Source: Psychrobacter sp. 1044 (GTDB taxonomy: Bacteria > Pseudomonadota > Gammaproteobacteria > Pseudomonadales > Moraxellaceae). From it: a stretch of DNA of 64,000 nt. Both the position numbers and the translations under genes were made by a program. This document shows, in pieces, positions 18,120 to 27,190 of the stretch. The number at the start of each line of letters is the position of its first letter. Positions within the stretch are counted from its first letter, which is position 1. The notes beneath the pieces are model-generated. The model searched no databases. It had not been told where the DNA came from and saw nothing but the letters and a program-made list of their open reading frames with translations. The stretch spans positions 186,001-250,000 of the forward strand of contig NZ_CAJHAZ010000001.1 in NCBI RefSeq assembly GCF_904846525.1, read 5' to 3'.

Positions 18120-18986
18120 TTAGTACATTCGTACAGCATAAGGTTTGGCGCTTTCTAAGGCTTCAGAATTAAAAATCGCACCAAAGGCAACGATAAATGC
18201 TGAATAATAAAGCCAGAGCATAATGACCACGGCAGCTGAAAGCGCGCCAAACTCAGCGCTATAGTTATTAAAGTTTTGCACATAAATCGAAAATAGCACA
18301 GACAATACAATCCAAAGAATGGTCGCCAGAGCTGCTCCTGGCACCAGTTTTTTTAGCGCGACGGCGTCACGGTTTGGGGCTAGGCGATAGAGGCTTAAAA
18401 AGCTTAAAAATATGATACCAGCCAATATAGGCCACCTGCTCCAAAGCGCAATCGTTTTAGCTATTTGCGGGAAGGGGAAATAGGCTGCCCCTACAGGAAT
18501 AATAGCAATAGAAGAGACCGCTATAATCAAGATTACTACTGCGCCAAAGGTCAAGCTGACTGCTAAAATATTACCTTGTATGAAGTTACGCTCTTGAGTG
18601 ATATGAAAGGCAAGATTGATAAGAATAATTAAAGATTTAACACCTTTAGAGCCAGCATAAAGGGCGAGTAAGGTCGATAAGACAAGACTGAACGTGAGTG
18701 CGGATGTGGTATTAGAGACCAATGCGCTTAGGCGTGAATTGAGGACTTCATACACCGTATCAGGTATAAACGGACGCAAAATCGAGATTTGCTCTTGCAT
18801 CTCAGCTGGTGAAAACGCGAGACCATAAAGCAGCACAAACACCGCCATTACTGGAAAAATTGATAAGAAACCAAAAAATCCCACGCTCGCGCAATGTGCC
18901 CAAACATTAGAGTTGTTCGCAATACGCCACGTTTTTAAGGAAGGCTGCAGCCAGTTACTTATTAATTTAGAAGTCGGGTTTTTCAT
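18120..18986 (-). CDS. YihY/UPF0761 family membrane protein (BrkB-like)
   Basis: 288-aa inner-membrane protein with about six spans. It shows the family pattern ASVGFFGFLSIFPVMAVFVLLYG near the N-terminus, a middle SKGVKSLIILINLAFHI and the closing GALSAAVVIMLWLYYSAFIVAFGAIFNSE. The molecular role of this family is not established; the old ribonuclease BN label for E. coli YihY was wrong. It lies between tolC and hlyD on the same strand, 48 bp from hlyD, so it may belong to the export operon. The longer 210-bp gap to tolC leaves room for its own promoter. Confidence 0.9.
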   Translation of the reverse strand: MKNPTSKLISNWLQPSLKTWRIANNSNVWAHCASVGFFGFLSIFPVMAVFVLLYGLAFSPAEMQEQISILRPFIPDTVYEVLNSRLSALVSNTTSALTFSLVLSTLLALYAGSKGVKSLIILINLAFHITQERNFIQGNILAVSLTFGAVVILIIAVSSIAIIPVGAAYFPFPQIAKTIALWSRWPILAGIIFLSFLSLYRLAPNRDAVALKKLVPGAALATILWIVLSVLFSIYVQNFNNYSAEFGALSAAVVIMLWLYYSAFIVAFGAIFNSEALESAKPYAVRMY

Positions 18987-19196
18987 AAAACAGTATTCAC
19001 AATAGAGTTAGCAATAGTATGGTTAATGGCAGCTTCATGATAATTAGTATGGTCAGGCTACTGTAATAGTATTGCGGCGTTAACCTCGCTTGAAGTATCA
19101 AATATACCTCTTCGCTCAGCTGCCTTGTCATACTTTCAAATTGAATCAACTATATAAACGCTTATCCACACTATCTATATTTTTCAAATTAAATCA

Positions 19197-20906
19197 TTAC
19201 TCAGTATACAAAGTCGGTAATCGAATATCAGCAGCATTAAGATAGGCATTAAAGGCAAGAGGCGTACCACAACTTTGCATGAGTGCGGCCAGCGATTGTA
19301 CATAGCTGTTCGCCGCTTGCGCTTGTTCAGTACGTGCTTTAAGCGACTGCGTTTGTGCTTGGACTACCTCAATCGGTGTATTTACACCTTCTTGTAGCCC
19401 CAACTGGCGCAAACGCAATACTTCTGCGGCCAGATCTACATTGCTTTGTAATGCCTGATAACGAGATTGGGCATTATTAACATCGTGCCAGTTTTTTTCG
19501 ACCAGTAATAATAAATTGTCACTGACTTCGATTTCAGACAGATCCGCTTGGCGTATTTTGGCATTACTCGATGCGAGTGACGCATTTTTATCAAGACCAC
19601 CCCACAGCTTCCAGCTGGCTGATATACCGGCTACCCAACTGGGGTCTTTTTCAATTTGTCCGTAGCCATAGAGCATGACGGTAGGCTTGTGACCAGTATC
19701 TGATAGCGCATGTAGCTGCTCAGCTTGTGCGCGTTTGGCGGCGACTTTTTGTAGACCTGGGTGATTGGTGAGTGATAAATTCTGAAAATAGTTTACATCG
19801 GGTAAAGGACGGCTAGAAACGAATAACGGTGTCGTGGGTTTGATGCGATAGTCGGTACGCAATAACCGCTGTAAAGCCATCATCGCAAGACGAGCATCGT
19901 TATTGGCATTGACGGACTCACTTTTTGCATCGGCAAGCGCAGATTGTGCTTCTAAGCGATCAACACGTGAGATAAAACCTTCTTCAAAAAGCCGCTGCGC
20001 CATATGGTTAGTCTGCTGCAAGGTATCATAAGCATCTTCGCGTAAATAAGCGGCAATGATGGCCAGCTGTGCCTTAAAATAACGCTCAATCAGGGTGTTA
20101 TAAAGCTCGTTTTTATCCAATAGACTGTCTGCGACGGCTTCTTGGGTACGGGCATTGGAAGCACCTGTCAAAGCGTTGGTACGTCCAGCAGTATAGATGG
20201 GCCAAACCACGCCCAGACCTGCACCAGCCGTTGAGCCTGAGCGCTTTAACTCATAAGAATCTGGGATACGCTCACCGACCAATTCACCAAAATTTGGCAA
20301 ATCTGGTAATGGTGGAATAGGCGGAATCACATTATCGACACCATTGTTAACGTCATTAACAATACCGTTTTTCAATGATGATAAGTCAAGATCCGCGTCT
20401 AAGTTGTAAGCATTGGCTGATAATTGGGCAAACACCAATGGATTGTCCAAGGTTTTGAGCGCATCCGTTTGATATTCACTAGCCGCAATCGCCGCTTGAT
20501 TGGCGGCCAATTTTGGTGACACTTGTAATAAAATATTTTGAGCTTGCTCAAGGCTTAACAGGCTAGATACTGCTAATGGATAACTATTATCAATACTTTT
20601 ATGGGTAATGGGATCGATAAGCGTTGTTAAGCCAGTTTTTTGCTCGGCTTGACCCATGTCTGTATCTGTCGTTGACCTTTTATTTTGAATCTCATTTTTT
20701 TGAGTACTGTTTTGAGCGCTGTCTTGAATGCTGCTTTGAGTACTGTATTGAGTGTCAGCGTCGACAATTTGCGTCACTGCAACGGCTGTGACCTCATTCG
20801 GCGACTCGATATTATGATCCGTAGCGCTTGCAAAAGCAGGCGCCGCTAAACCCATGAACGTAATCGTCATCACCGCAGTAGACAGAGTCGATAAAGCAAA
20901 TTTCAT
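19197..20906 (-). CDS. TolC family outer-membrane efflux protein
   Basis: 569 aa. A signal peptide (MKFALSTLSTAVMTITFMGLAAPAFA) is followed by a Gln/Thr/Asp-rich low-complexity stretch of about 80 residues. Two tandem outer-membrane-efflux repeats then follow, each with long helical segments (SLEQAQNILLQVSPKLAANQ; EEGFISRVDRLEAQSALADA; QEGVNTPIEVVQAQTQSLKA). The repeat structure gives the trimeric channel-tunnel. The closest type is the HlyD/EmrAB partner group. It is the first gene of the minus-strand export cluster. The low-complexity insert after the signal peptide is not part of the usual fold. Confidence 0.92.
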   Translation of the reverse strand: MKFALSTLSTAVMTITFMGLAAPAFASATDHNIESPNEVTAVAVTQIVDADTQYSTQSSIQDSAQNSTQKNEIQNKRSTTDTDMGQAEQKTGLTTLIDPITHKSIDNSYPLAVSSLLSLEQAQNILLQVSPKLAANQAAIAASEYQTDALKTLDNPLVFAQLSANAYNLDADLDLSSLKNGIVNDVNNGVDNVIPPIPPLPDLPNFGELVGERIPDSYELKRSGSTAGAGLGVVWPIYTAGRTNALTGASNARTQEAVADSLLDKNELYNTLIERYFKAQLAIIAAYLREDAYDTLQQTNHMAQRLFEEGFISRVDRLEAQSALADAKSESVNANNDARLAMMALQRLLRTDYRIKPTTPLFVSSRPLPDVNYFQNLSLTNHPGLQKVAAKRAQAEQLHALSDTGHKPTVMLYGYGQIEKDPSWVAGISASWKLWGGLDKNASLASSNAKIRQADLSEIEVSDNLLLLVEKNWHDVNNAQSRYQALQSNVDLAAEVLRLRQLGLQEGVNTPIEVVQAQTQSLKARTEQAQAANSYVQSLAALMQSCGTPLAFNAYLNAADIRLPTLYTE

Positions 20907-21528
20907 AAGTCACATAAGCCATTAATTAGAATGCAAAGTATTTTAGAGTCAGGCAAAAAAGTATCAAAAATATCAACTGTTGTGGTCAAACCCTGTCCAA
21001 ACAGTTCAATATGGTCAACCATCAACAGAAGCCAATATTTTGTTATGGATAACAAGCGCTACACTGTAGTGGCACAATGGTGACGGGTCAATGCTCAGTA
21101 TTTGCTTACTGTGCGTTGAATAAGCCATGGTTTTATGTTAGAGGTCGGTTGTTAAAACAAATAATAACATCATTTGTTAATTAATAATAAAAGGTTTATC
21201 AAGTCATTAGCACTTAAATCGATTTTAGATCACTTTTAAAAGCTTTCAGCGATAATGATGGTTAGTGATGATTGTTGTACTACAAAGCAGCTTATAAACT
21301 ATACATAACAGTGGTGTGTGCTATATTTCAGCACCTTATAGCGTTGAGCAAGATTAAAATGAACGGCATTTATCTTAACTGTCGGCAGTTGCTCATTGGC
21401 GCAGTGCTAATGTAAATAAAACTGGCTATTGTGATAAGCGTTGCTCGCAAAAAGTACGTGCTATCAATAAAGCCTCGGCTATAAAATATAATTGTAAAAA
21501 ATGAATGCGACAAAATAGGATGTGAGTA
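20907..21528. other. tolC-glpK divergent intergenic region
   Basis: 622 bp with no gene recognised. Near tolC it holds an inverted repeat (20975-21006) and a GGTCAACC-type palindrome (21011-21022). Near glpK, an AGGA ribosome site lies about 11 bp before the start, in an A/T-rich stretch. No RNA gene or mobile element seen. Confidence 0.55.
20975..21022 (-). promoter_or_regulatory. Candidate operator pair upstream of tolC
   Basis: AACTGTT (20975-20981) and AACAGTT (21000-21006) form perfect 7-bp arms around GTGGTCAAACC. A second, self-complementary ATGGTCAACCAT follows at 21011-21022. Both share GGTCAA(A)CC, so one dimeric repressor could bind both. They lie 70-115 bp before the tolC start. 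Confidence 0.35.
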
Positions 21529-23121
21529 ATGGCAGGATATATTTTGGCTTTGGATCAAGGGACGACATCGAGTCGAGCGATATTGTACGATGATCGTGCG
21601 CGTCCGATAAAAATGGCACAGCAGCCCACCACTTTACAAACCCCAAAAGCGGGATTTGTCGAGCAAGACGCGCAACAAATTTGGCAAACGCAGATTAGCT
21701 GTGCCCATGATGTGATTAATCAAGCAGGGCTGCTTGCTACCGACGTCACCAGTATCGCGATCACCAATCAGCGTGAATCTATTGTCATGTGGGATAAGCA
21801 AACGGGTAAACCTTTAGCCCCTGCCATCATTTGGCAAGATCGCCGTACGGCGAGCTACTGTAAAACACTCGCGGCTGAGAGTGCCAGCAGCATGATGAAT
21901 GACAGCCATGATGATGTGGCAAGCGAGGTGCAACGCATTACAGGGCTACGGTTAGATCCATATTTCAGCGCCAGCAAAATCGCTTGGCTACTAGAGCACA
22001 ATCCGAAATTGAGCGTACGAGCCAGTAGGGGCGAAATAGCGGTTGGTACTATAGACAGTTGGCTCATATATAAGCTAACCGGTGGCGAGCATGTCATTGA
22101 TGTGACCAACGCTTCCCGTACTTTATTATATGATATCCACAAGCTTGAGTGGTCAGAAGAGCTGTGCGCCCGTTTTGCGATACCCATGAATATTTTGCCT
22201 AAAGTCCTACCATCTGATGGTGATTTTGGTAAAACCAAAAAAGGACTATTTGCCAAACAAATTCCTATTCAAGCGGTATTGGGCGATCAGCAAGCGGCAC
22301 TTTTTGGACAAGGCTGCCTCGATGCGGGCATGGCCAAAAACACTTATGGTACTGGGTGTTTTATGCTGATGAATATTGGTCAAAAACCCAAACTTAGCGA
22401 GCATAAACTACTAACGACAATCGCTTGGCAACGAAAATCCACACCGACTCGTCCAGACAATTTATCGTTCGATCAAATTGTACAGTCAGGCAAACGCATG
22501 TTGCAGCCACCCAGAAAGGAAGTCACTTATGCCTTGGAGGGTAGTGTGTTTATGGCAGGTGCTATTGTCCAATGGTTACGGGACAATCTGGGTATGATTC
22601 AACAGAGCAGTGAAGTCGAAGATTTAGCTCGCCAAGTTGATAGTAGTGAAGAGGTGGTGTTACTGCCTGCATTCACAGGGCTAGGAGCACCCTATTGGCG
22701 CTCCGATATCAGCGCCAGTATTACTGGTATGAGCCGCGGCACGACTAAAGCCCATATTGCTCGTGCTGCGTTAGAGGCGGTTGCCTATCAAACTTATGAT
22801 GTGCTCATTGCTATGCAAAAAGACAGCCCTCATCCATTAACTGAGCTAAGAGTAGATGGCGGCGCGGCTAATAATGACTTATTGATGCAGTTTCAAGCTG
22901 ATTTACTCGATGTGCCTGTCCTGCGTCCGAGAGATACAGAAATCACTGCCAAAGGTGCAGCATTACTCGCAGGTTTAAAAACAGGGCTATATGATGAAGG
23001 GACGATGCAAGCATCATGGCAAGTCGATCGTGTTTTTGAACCCCAGATGTCCAGTGATATCCGTGAGCAACATCTTAATAAGTGGCAACGAGCCATCGAT
23101 AGAGCACTGACATCCTTATAA
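21529..23121 (+). CDS. glpK: Glycerol kinase
   Basis: Phosphorylates glycerol to sn-glycerol 3-phosphate in the cytoplasm. It has 530 aa, about 30 longer than E. coli GlpK. ILALDQGTTSSRAILYD is the ATP-binding opening of FGGY kinases. Other signatures are GFVEQDAQQIWQTQ, AITNQRESIVMWD, WQDRRTA, AVLGDQQAALFGQGCLDAGMAKNTYGTGCF and LRVDGGAANNDLLMQFQADLL. The extra residues lie mainly near 120-135 (SSMMNDSHDDVASEVQ) and 300-325. No glpF or glpD is adjacent. AGGA precedes the ATG by about 11 bp. Confidence 0.97.
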   Translation: MAGYILALDQGTTSSRAILYDDRARPIKMAQQPTTLQTPKAGFVEQDAQQIWQTQISCAHDVINQAGLLATDVTSIAITNQRESIVMWDKQTGKPLAPAIIWQDRRTASYCKTLAAESASSMMNDSHDDVASEVQRITGLRLDPYFSASKIAWLLEHNPKLSVRASRGEIAVGTIDSWLIYKLTGGEHVIDVTNASRTLLYDIHKLEWSEELCARFAIPMNILPKVLPSDGDFGKTKKGLFAKQIPIQAVLGDQQAALFGQGCLDAGMAKNTYGTGCFMLMNIGQKPKLSEHKLLTTIAWQRKSTPTRPDNLSFDQIVQSGKRMLQPPRKEVTYALEGSVFMAGAIVQWLRDNLGMIQQSSEVEDLARQVDSSEEVVLLPAFTGLGAPYWRSDISASITGMSRGTTKAHIARAALEAVAYQTYDVLIAMQKDSPHPLTELRVDGGAANNDLLMQFQADLLDVPVLRPRDTEITAKGAALLAGLKTGLYDEGTMQASWQVDRVFEPQMSSDIREQHLNKWQRAIDRALTSL

Positions 23122-23388
23122 TTATTGAACAGACACATTAAAATATTGTAACAACTCAATGAAAAATTACTTAAAACAGCTTCACTGTCCTACAAAATCA
23201 TTATAAAGATACAGGCTGTAACGTAAGGCAATCGCAATCTGGACACAATTTACACAACCTATCTATCTGTTGTTATCCATAAATTTCTATACTTTAGGCG
23301 ACTCAAGTAACACATGATTCGAGTAAGACCGCTAATTTTTAGCACTTAATAAATCTAAAATATAACAAATTAATTTAAGGATAAAATT

Positions 23389-23901
23389 ATGAGTAACTAT
23401 GACGGTATTGATCGCAGTGAAGTAAAGCATATGTCAAAAGAAGCTAAGCAGGATCTGAATGCTGATATCATCACAGGTGAGCCAGGTTCGCATCCAGTAG
23501 GTACAGCTATTGGTGGTATCGGCGGCGCAGCAGCGGGTGCAGCAATCGGTACAATGGCAGGACCACTTGGCACACTTATTGGTGGTGCGATTGGTGCTAT
23601 CGTTGGTGGCGGTGCAGGACATGCAGCAGCAGAAGCGATTGATCCAACACGTGAAGAAGCTTACTGGCGTGCAGAATATGCAAATGTTGATTATTACAAA
23701 GAAGGTTATGACTTCGACCGTGATCTACATCCAGCTTATGCAGTAGGGTACGCCAACCGTGCTCGTTATCCTGCGGATGCACGTTTTGAAGACCATGAAG
23801 CTGAATTAGAGCGCTCATGGCATGAAGTAAAAGGTGAATCACGCATGGAGTGGGAAGAAGCACGCAAAGCATCGCATGACGCATGGAATCGTGTATCGTA
23901 A
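23389..23901 (+). CDS. Glycine-zipper domain protein (170 aa)
   Basis: Soluble N-terminus (about 1-40), then a 50-residue glycine zipper (VGTAIGGIGGAAAGAAIGTM, GGAIGAIVGGGAGHAAAEA). The C-terminal 75 residues are charged and aromatic (EEAYWRAEYANVDYYKEGYD, HPAYAVGYANRARYP, WHEVKGESRMEWEEARKAS) and may bind a partner. Glycine-zipper modules of this kind insert in or span membranes. No signal peptide is apparent. An AAGGA ribosome site lies 8 bp before the ATG, and a terminator at 24034-24066 ends the transcript, so the gene is monocistronic and looks well expressed. The function is unknown; stress-response or envelope roles are guesses. Confidence 0.75.
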   Translation: MSNYDGIDRSEVKHMSKEAKQDLNADIITGEPGSHPVGTAIGGIGGAAAGAAIGTMAGPLGTLIGGAIGAIVGGGAGHAAAEAIDPTREEAYWRAEYANVDYYKEGYDFDRDLHPAYAVGYANRARYPADARFEDHEAELERSWHEVKGESRMEWEEARKASHDAWNRVS

Positions 23902-24033
23902 TAAGCGAAACTAACAGCACATTTGATTTAAGTAAGTAGACAGTATATAAGCTTACTACCTTATCACTGGGCTTAGTCTGATTGTAGACTTGGGTCTGCT
24001 GATAGACTAAATACTTTCAATTTATGCTATTTT

Positions 24034-24066
24034 AAAGTCTTCAAAGATTTCTTTGGAGGCTTTTTT
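24034..24066 (+). terminator. Terminator downstream of the glycine-zipper gene
   Basis: AAAGTCTTCAAAG pairs with CTTTGGAGGCTTT (three G-U pairs) over a short loop, followed by a T-run. Confidence 0.75.
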
Positions 24067-24149
24067 GCTGTATATTACTAATTATGAATATATTAAACAG
24101 CCAATCATCTTTGGAAGCAATATTCTAGAATAAAAATAATAGGTAATCT

Positions 24150-25178
24150 ATGAACAATAATGCGGAAGCTAAAAGCGCCAGACAATTCTATATCGCCACT
24201 GCCAACTTGCTCAATTTTGCCAACCCTAACCGAATTTATTATGACAATGCGCCAGCTTACAGTAAAGACGAATACGAGCACAAGCTAAGCGGCATCACCG
24301 ATTTATTAGCAAAAGCTCATGCTGATATTATTGCGGTGCAAGAAGTCTGGGATAGTAATGCGCTTGAAGCGTTGGCGGTGTCGTTGGGATTTAAGCCCGA
24401 GCATGTTGTTGTTCCGTTGGCAAGTAACGACCGCTCAAGCCCTTATACCCATGGCAAAGGGGCACAAAATACTCCTGCCGTTGGTATCATTAGTCGCTTT
24501 GAGCAATTAGAAAGCCGCTTGCTTGCAGATATTGCACCAAAAGCGGTGATTGATATCCCTGATATTGGTCCTTACCAGCGCTTTAATCGTCCACCATTGC
24601 TAGTGCGGGTCGATGCCTTTGGTCAACCGATAACGATTATTACGGCGCATCTAAAAAGCAAACGGGCATTTTTCTTGCGTGATGAAAGTGGCAATTTGTT
24701 AGAAGACATGGACGATCCAAATATTCGAGTCCGTGCCAAGCTCCGTAGCTTATGTATGCGCGCCGCAGAAGCAGCCTCTATTCGCATGTCTATTATAGAG
24801 CGCTTACGTCATACTCGTGAGCCATTGATTTTGTTAGGCGATATGAACGATGTCACTGGTAGCGTCACCACCCAATTGATGGCCGAGACTGGTGAAGTTA
24901 ATTACGATAAAGGCATGCGCGATGTTGCACTATTCGATGCTGCGCGTATTCAAGCACGCTATGGTTGGATGAAAGATGTGGCATATACCCATATATATCA
25001 AGGTATGCCAGAAGTGATTGATCAATTATTTGTTTCAGAAGAGTTTCTTCCTGATAGCAAGTTTTCACTGGGTCAGGTTGAAAGAGTAGACTATTTCAAT
25101 GACCATTTAAAGTGGGATTATGCAGATAGAGTCATCGATCATGGTATTATAAGAGCGAAAATTAGACTCAATGATTAA
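24150..25178 (+). CDS. Endonuclease/exonuclease/phosphatase family protein
   Basis: 342 aa, cytoplasmic by appearance (no signal peptide). EEP-fold residues are in order: TANLLNFANP (metal-site Asn), DIIAVQEVWD (catalytic Glu), ITAHLKSKR (His), LILLGDMNDVTGS (Asp-x-Asn) and the closing DRVIDHGII (Asp-His). The family includes AP endonucleases, DNases and phosphodiesterases; the substrate cannot be assigned from sequence. It is flanked by terminators or promoters on both sides and appears monocistronic. Confidence 0.85.
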   Translation: MNNNAEAKSARQFYIATANLLNFANPNRIYYDNAPAYSKDEYEHKLSGITDLLAKAHADIIAVQEVWDSNALEALAVSLGFKPEHVVVPLASNDRSSPYTHGKGAQNTPAVGIISRFEQLESRLLADIAPKAVIDIPDIGPYQRFNRPPLLVRVDAFGQPITIITAHLKSKRAFFLRDESGNLLEDMDDPNIRVRAKLRSLCMRAAEAASIRMSIIERLRHTREPLILLGDMNDVTGSVTTQLMAETGEVNYDKGMRDVALFDAARIQARYGWMKDVAYTHIYQGMPEVIDQLFVSEEFLPDSKFSLGQVERVDYFNDHLKWDYADRVIDHGIIRAKIRLND

Positions 25179-25413
25179 ATTTTTTACATTACGTGGTTAA
25201 CGCTATTAAATGGTTGACCTATACATTAATTTTTAACCCATTTATCTCCCTTGCTTGATAGTGTACAAGCGTTTATGATGCCTTTCCATTAGACATAGTA
25301 GCGCTAATATCAGTGCTACATTATTAGCTAATAGGATGTAATTCTTCAATTTAGGGCGAATACTATCTATTGAAGATTATATTTATAAAATAGGGTGTAA
25401 CATTAAGAGACTT

Positions 25414-26109
25414 ATGATGAGCGAAAATAAAGACGAAAAGATTGAAGATGTGTTGGTAGATTCGGAACTGGCAAAAAAACTGGTCCCGAATAAGTTTAAG
25501 TTTACCAGCCAACAAGGCCGCGCGCGCCGTCAAAAACTTTTGGCTGGTGCCAAGAAGTTAAGTGAAACACAACCTATCAATGACATTACTTTGGCGGCTG
25601 TATGTGAAGAAGCAGGCATTCCAAGAGCTTCTGCTTATCACTTTTTTCCTAACATCGAAGCGATATTTTTAGCATTGCGTTTTTTGAATGCTATCGAAAT
25701 ATTAGAAATAGTAGAAACAGTCGATATTGGTAATTATGACAGATGGCAGGGCTATTTGACGGCGCTTATTGATAATTGTGTGACGATATTCCATAACGAC
25801 GAAACCAAAGCCAAGCTCATTTATGACACGAACACGCCTGATTTTGAAGGTGATAGTTTTGGTGAAGATATCGATCATCAAATCGTCGATTTGGTTTATA
25901 AGCGTTTATCAGAGCGCTATGAGATGCCGAGTTTCCACGATATTCAAGACACGCTATTGATTGCTTATAGCATTATTAATGCGATATTCACATTGTCTTA
26001 TCGTCGTCACCAAAGCATTACCAATGAATATATCCAAGAAGCAAACACTGCGTTTATCGCTTATTTGCGTTGCTATCTACCAGAAAAGCTACCGCGTAAG
26101 AATCGATAG
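25414..26109 (+). CDS. TetR family transcriptional regulator
   Basis: 231 aa. The N-terminal helix-turn-helix is at about 55-85: NDITLAAVCEEAGIPRASAYHFFPNIEAIFLAL matches the TetR recognition pattern (split here across the helix and the tyrosine-phenylalanine turn). The C-terminal ligand and dimer domain is helical and has no recognisable ligand class. A second in-frame ATG lies one codon later. It is not adjacent to an obvious divergent target; the upstream endonuclease-family gene and the downstream 26.2-27.0 kb gene are candidates. Confidence 0.88.
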   Translation: MMSENKDEKIEDVLVDSELAKKLVPNKFKFTSQQGRARRQKLLAGAKKLSETQPINDITLAAVCEEAGIPRASAYHFFPNIEAIFLALRFLNAIEILEIVETVDIGNYDRWQGYLTALIDNCVTIFHNDETKAKLIYDTNTPDFEGDSFGEDIDHQIVDLVYKRLSERYEMPSFHDIQDTLLIAYSIINAIFTLSYRRHQSITNEYIQEANTAFIAYLRCYLPEKLPRKNR

Positions 26110-26138
26110 TTTTTTCGCTATTTAGATGATGTATAGAC

Positions 26139-26165
26139 ATTAGGGCATGGTTAACATGCTCTAAT
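26139..26165. repeat. 27-bp near-perfect palindrome after the TetR gene
   Basis: ATTAGGGCATG and CATGCTCTAAT are inverted arms (10 of 11 matching) around GTTAA; weaker pairing extends outward. It precedes a separate strong terminator, so it is not needed for termination. Its TAGGGCATG resembles the ends described at 47222 and 60568. Confidence 0.5.
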
Positions 26166-26175
26166 ATCTGTTAAG

Positions 26176-26220
26176 TCAATACAAAAAAGCCGACATATGA
26201 TGTCGGCTTTTTTGTATTGA
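26176..26220. terminator. Bidirectional terminator, perfect 21-bp stem
   Basis: The arms from TCAATACAAAAAAG to GCCGACAT are exactly mirrored around ATG, giving a 45-bp palindrome with A and T tracts. It ends the TetR gene and the convergent 26251 gene. Confidence 0.93.
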
Positions 26221-26250
26221 CTGCATTGATGAGCAGTGGTAATAATGGAC

Positions 26251-27024
26251 TTAACGGATAGGCGTTAATACTTGCCCACGGCAACTATCAGTACTCGCAT
26301 CTAATGTCTCATATTGCTTATAATAGCTGACGATCAGCTCTTCTAAAGCGACGTTGGTCTGTGAATCATGGGTATTGACGTATGCTTCGCGGGCTTGTTC
26401 AAGCCAACGATCTGCCATGCGAAAATGGATGCCTGATTCCCGCCAGCCGCGCTCGCACTGGTTTGTAGCAGCCCAAATTAAAGCGACCTCGCTGAAGGCT
26501 ATCTCTCGTGGTGCTGACTCGATACCACCGCTATCTTTTAGCGCGTTTAAGGTTGCCCATAGATCGGGGCGCATGAGAGCAGAGTTTGATGGTATGTCTT
26601 GAATAAGGTTGAGATCTTGTTCCTTGCCATTTCTTAAGGTAGTCAAAATCGTCTCTGCTGCCTGTGCGGCTTGCTGCCCAGCAGGTGAACGACTATTTAT
26701 GCTGTCTTGATGGATGGCGTAGTTAAGCCAAGCCTGAGCTTTATAGGCAAAGTATTGCTGACGCGCGCTCATGTTTTTTTGTTGATACGCTTGTAACTCT
26801 GTCAACATACAATTCATAGCGCGTTGGCGCGTACTTTGGTATTTTGGGTGGTGAGACTGAGTTTGAACATCATTGGCACAGTGAGTAGCGTCATGGGTTA
26901 CTGCCACTTTAGGTGTATGATGACTCGCCGATGCAACCGAGGTCATTGTCAGGAAGAAGACGGTTGATAATAAAGCCTTTATAGGCTGTTTATAATAGGC
27001 TGCTTTGTTGGCAGGATTAGGCAT
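26251..27024 (-). CDS. Exported hypothetical protein (about 257 aa)
   Basis: No family recognised. The N-terminal hydrophobic stretch AYYKQPIKALLSTVFFLTMTSVASA is a probable signal peptide ending near ASA-SHH. The mature part is mostly helical with four Cys (HCANDVQ, AMNCML, NQCERGW, DSCRGQ), which could form two periplasmic disulfides. The frame extends to 27099, but the ATG at 27024 gives a normal signal peptide and has AGG 9 bp upstream. The helix-rich C-terminal half (EREACVNTHDSQ-like, EELIVSYYKQYE) suggests a periplasmic scaffold. It is separated from the surface-protein cluster by 170 bp. Confidence 0.6.
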   Translation of the reverse strand: MPNPANKAAYYKQPIKALLSTVFFLTMTSVASASHHTPKVAVTHDATHCANDVQTQSHHPKYQSTRQRAMNCMLTELQAYQQKNMSARQQYFAYKAQAWLNYAIHQDSINSRSPAGQQAAQAAETILTTLRNGKEQDLNLIQDIPSNSALMRPDLWATLNALKDSGGIESAPREIAFSEVALIWAATNQCERGWRESGIHFRMADRWLEQAREAYVNTHDSQTNVALEELIVSYYKQYETLDASTDSCRGQVLTPIR

Positions 27025-27190
27025 GATGCAAAACCTCATATTAAGCGGATCAGTATCAATATTGGTATTGGTACTTGCGGTTTTCGGCGCTGCTCTCATC
27101 GCTTATTAAAATATATCTGTCATATAATACGATGAACAGCGCGATAACGCCCGCATTGTCACCAGATGATAACACGACAATGGGGATAAA

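Noticed and set aside
23434..23920. Cys- and His-rich minus-strand frames over the glycine-zipper gene
   Set aside because: They arise from the repetitive GGC/GCA codons of the real gene and lack start signals.
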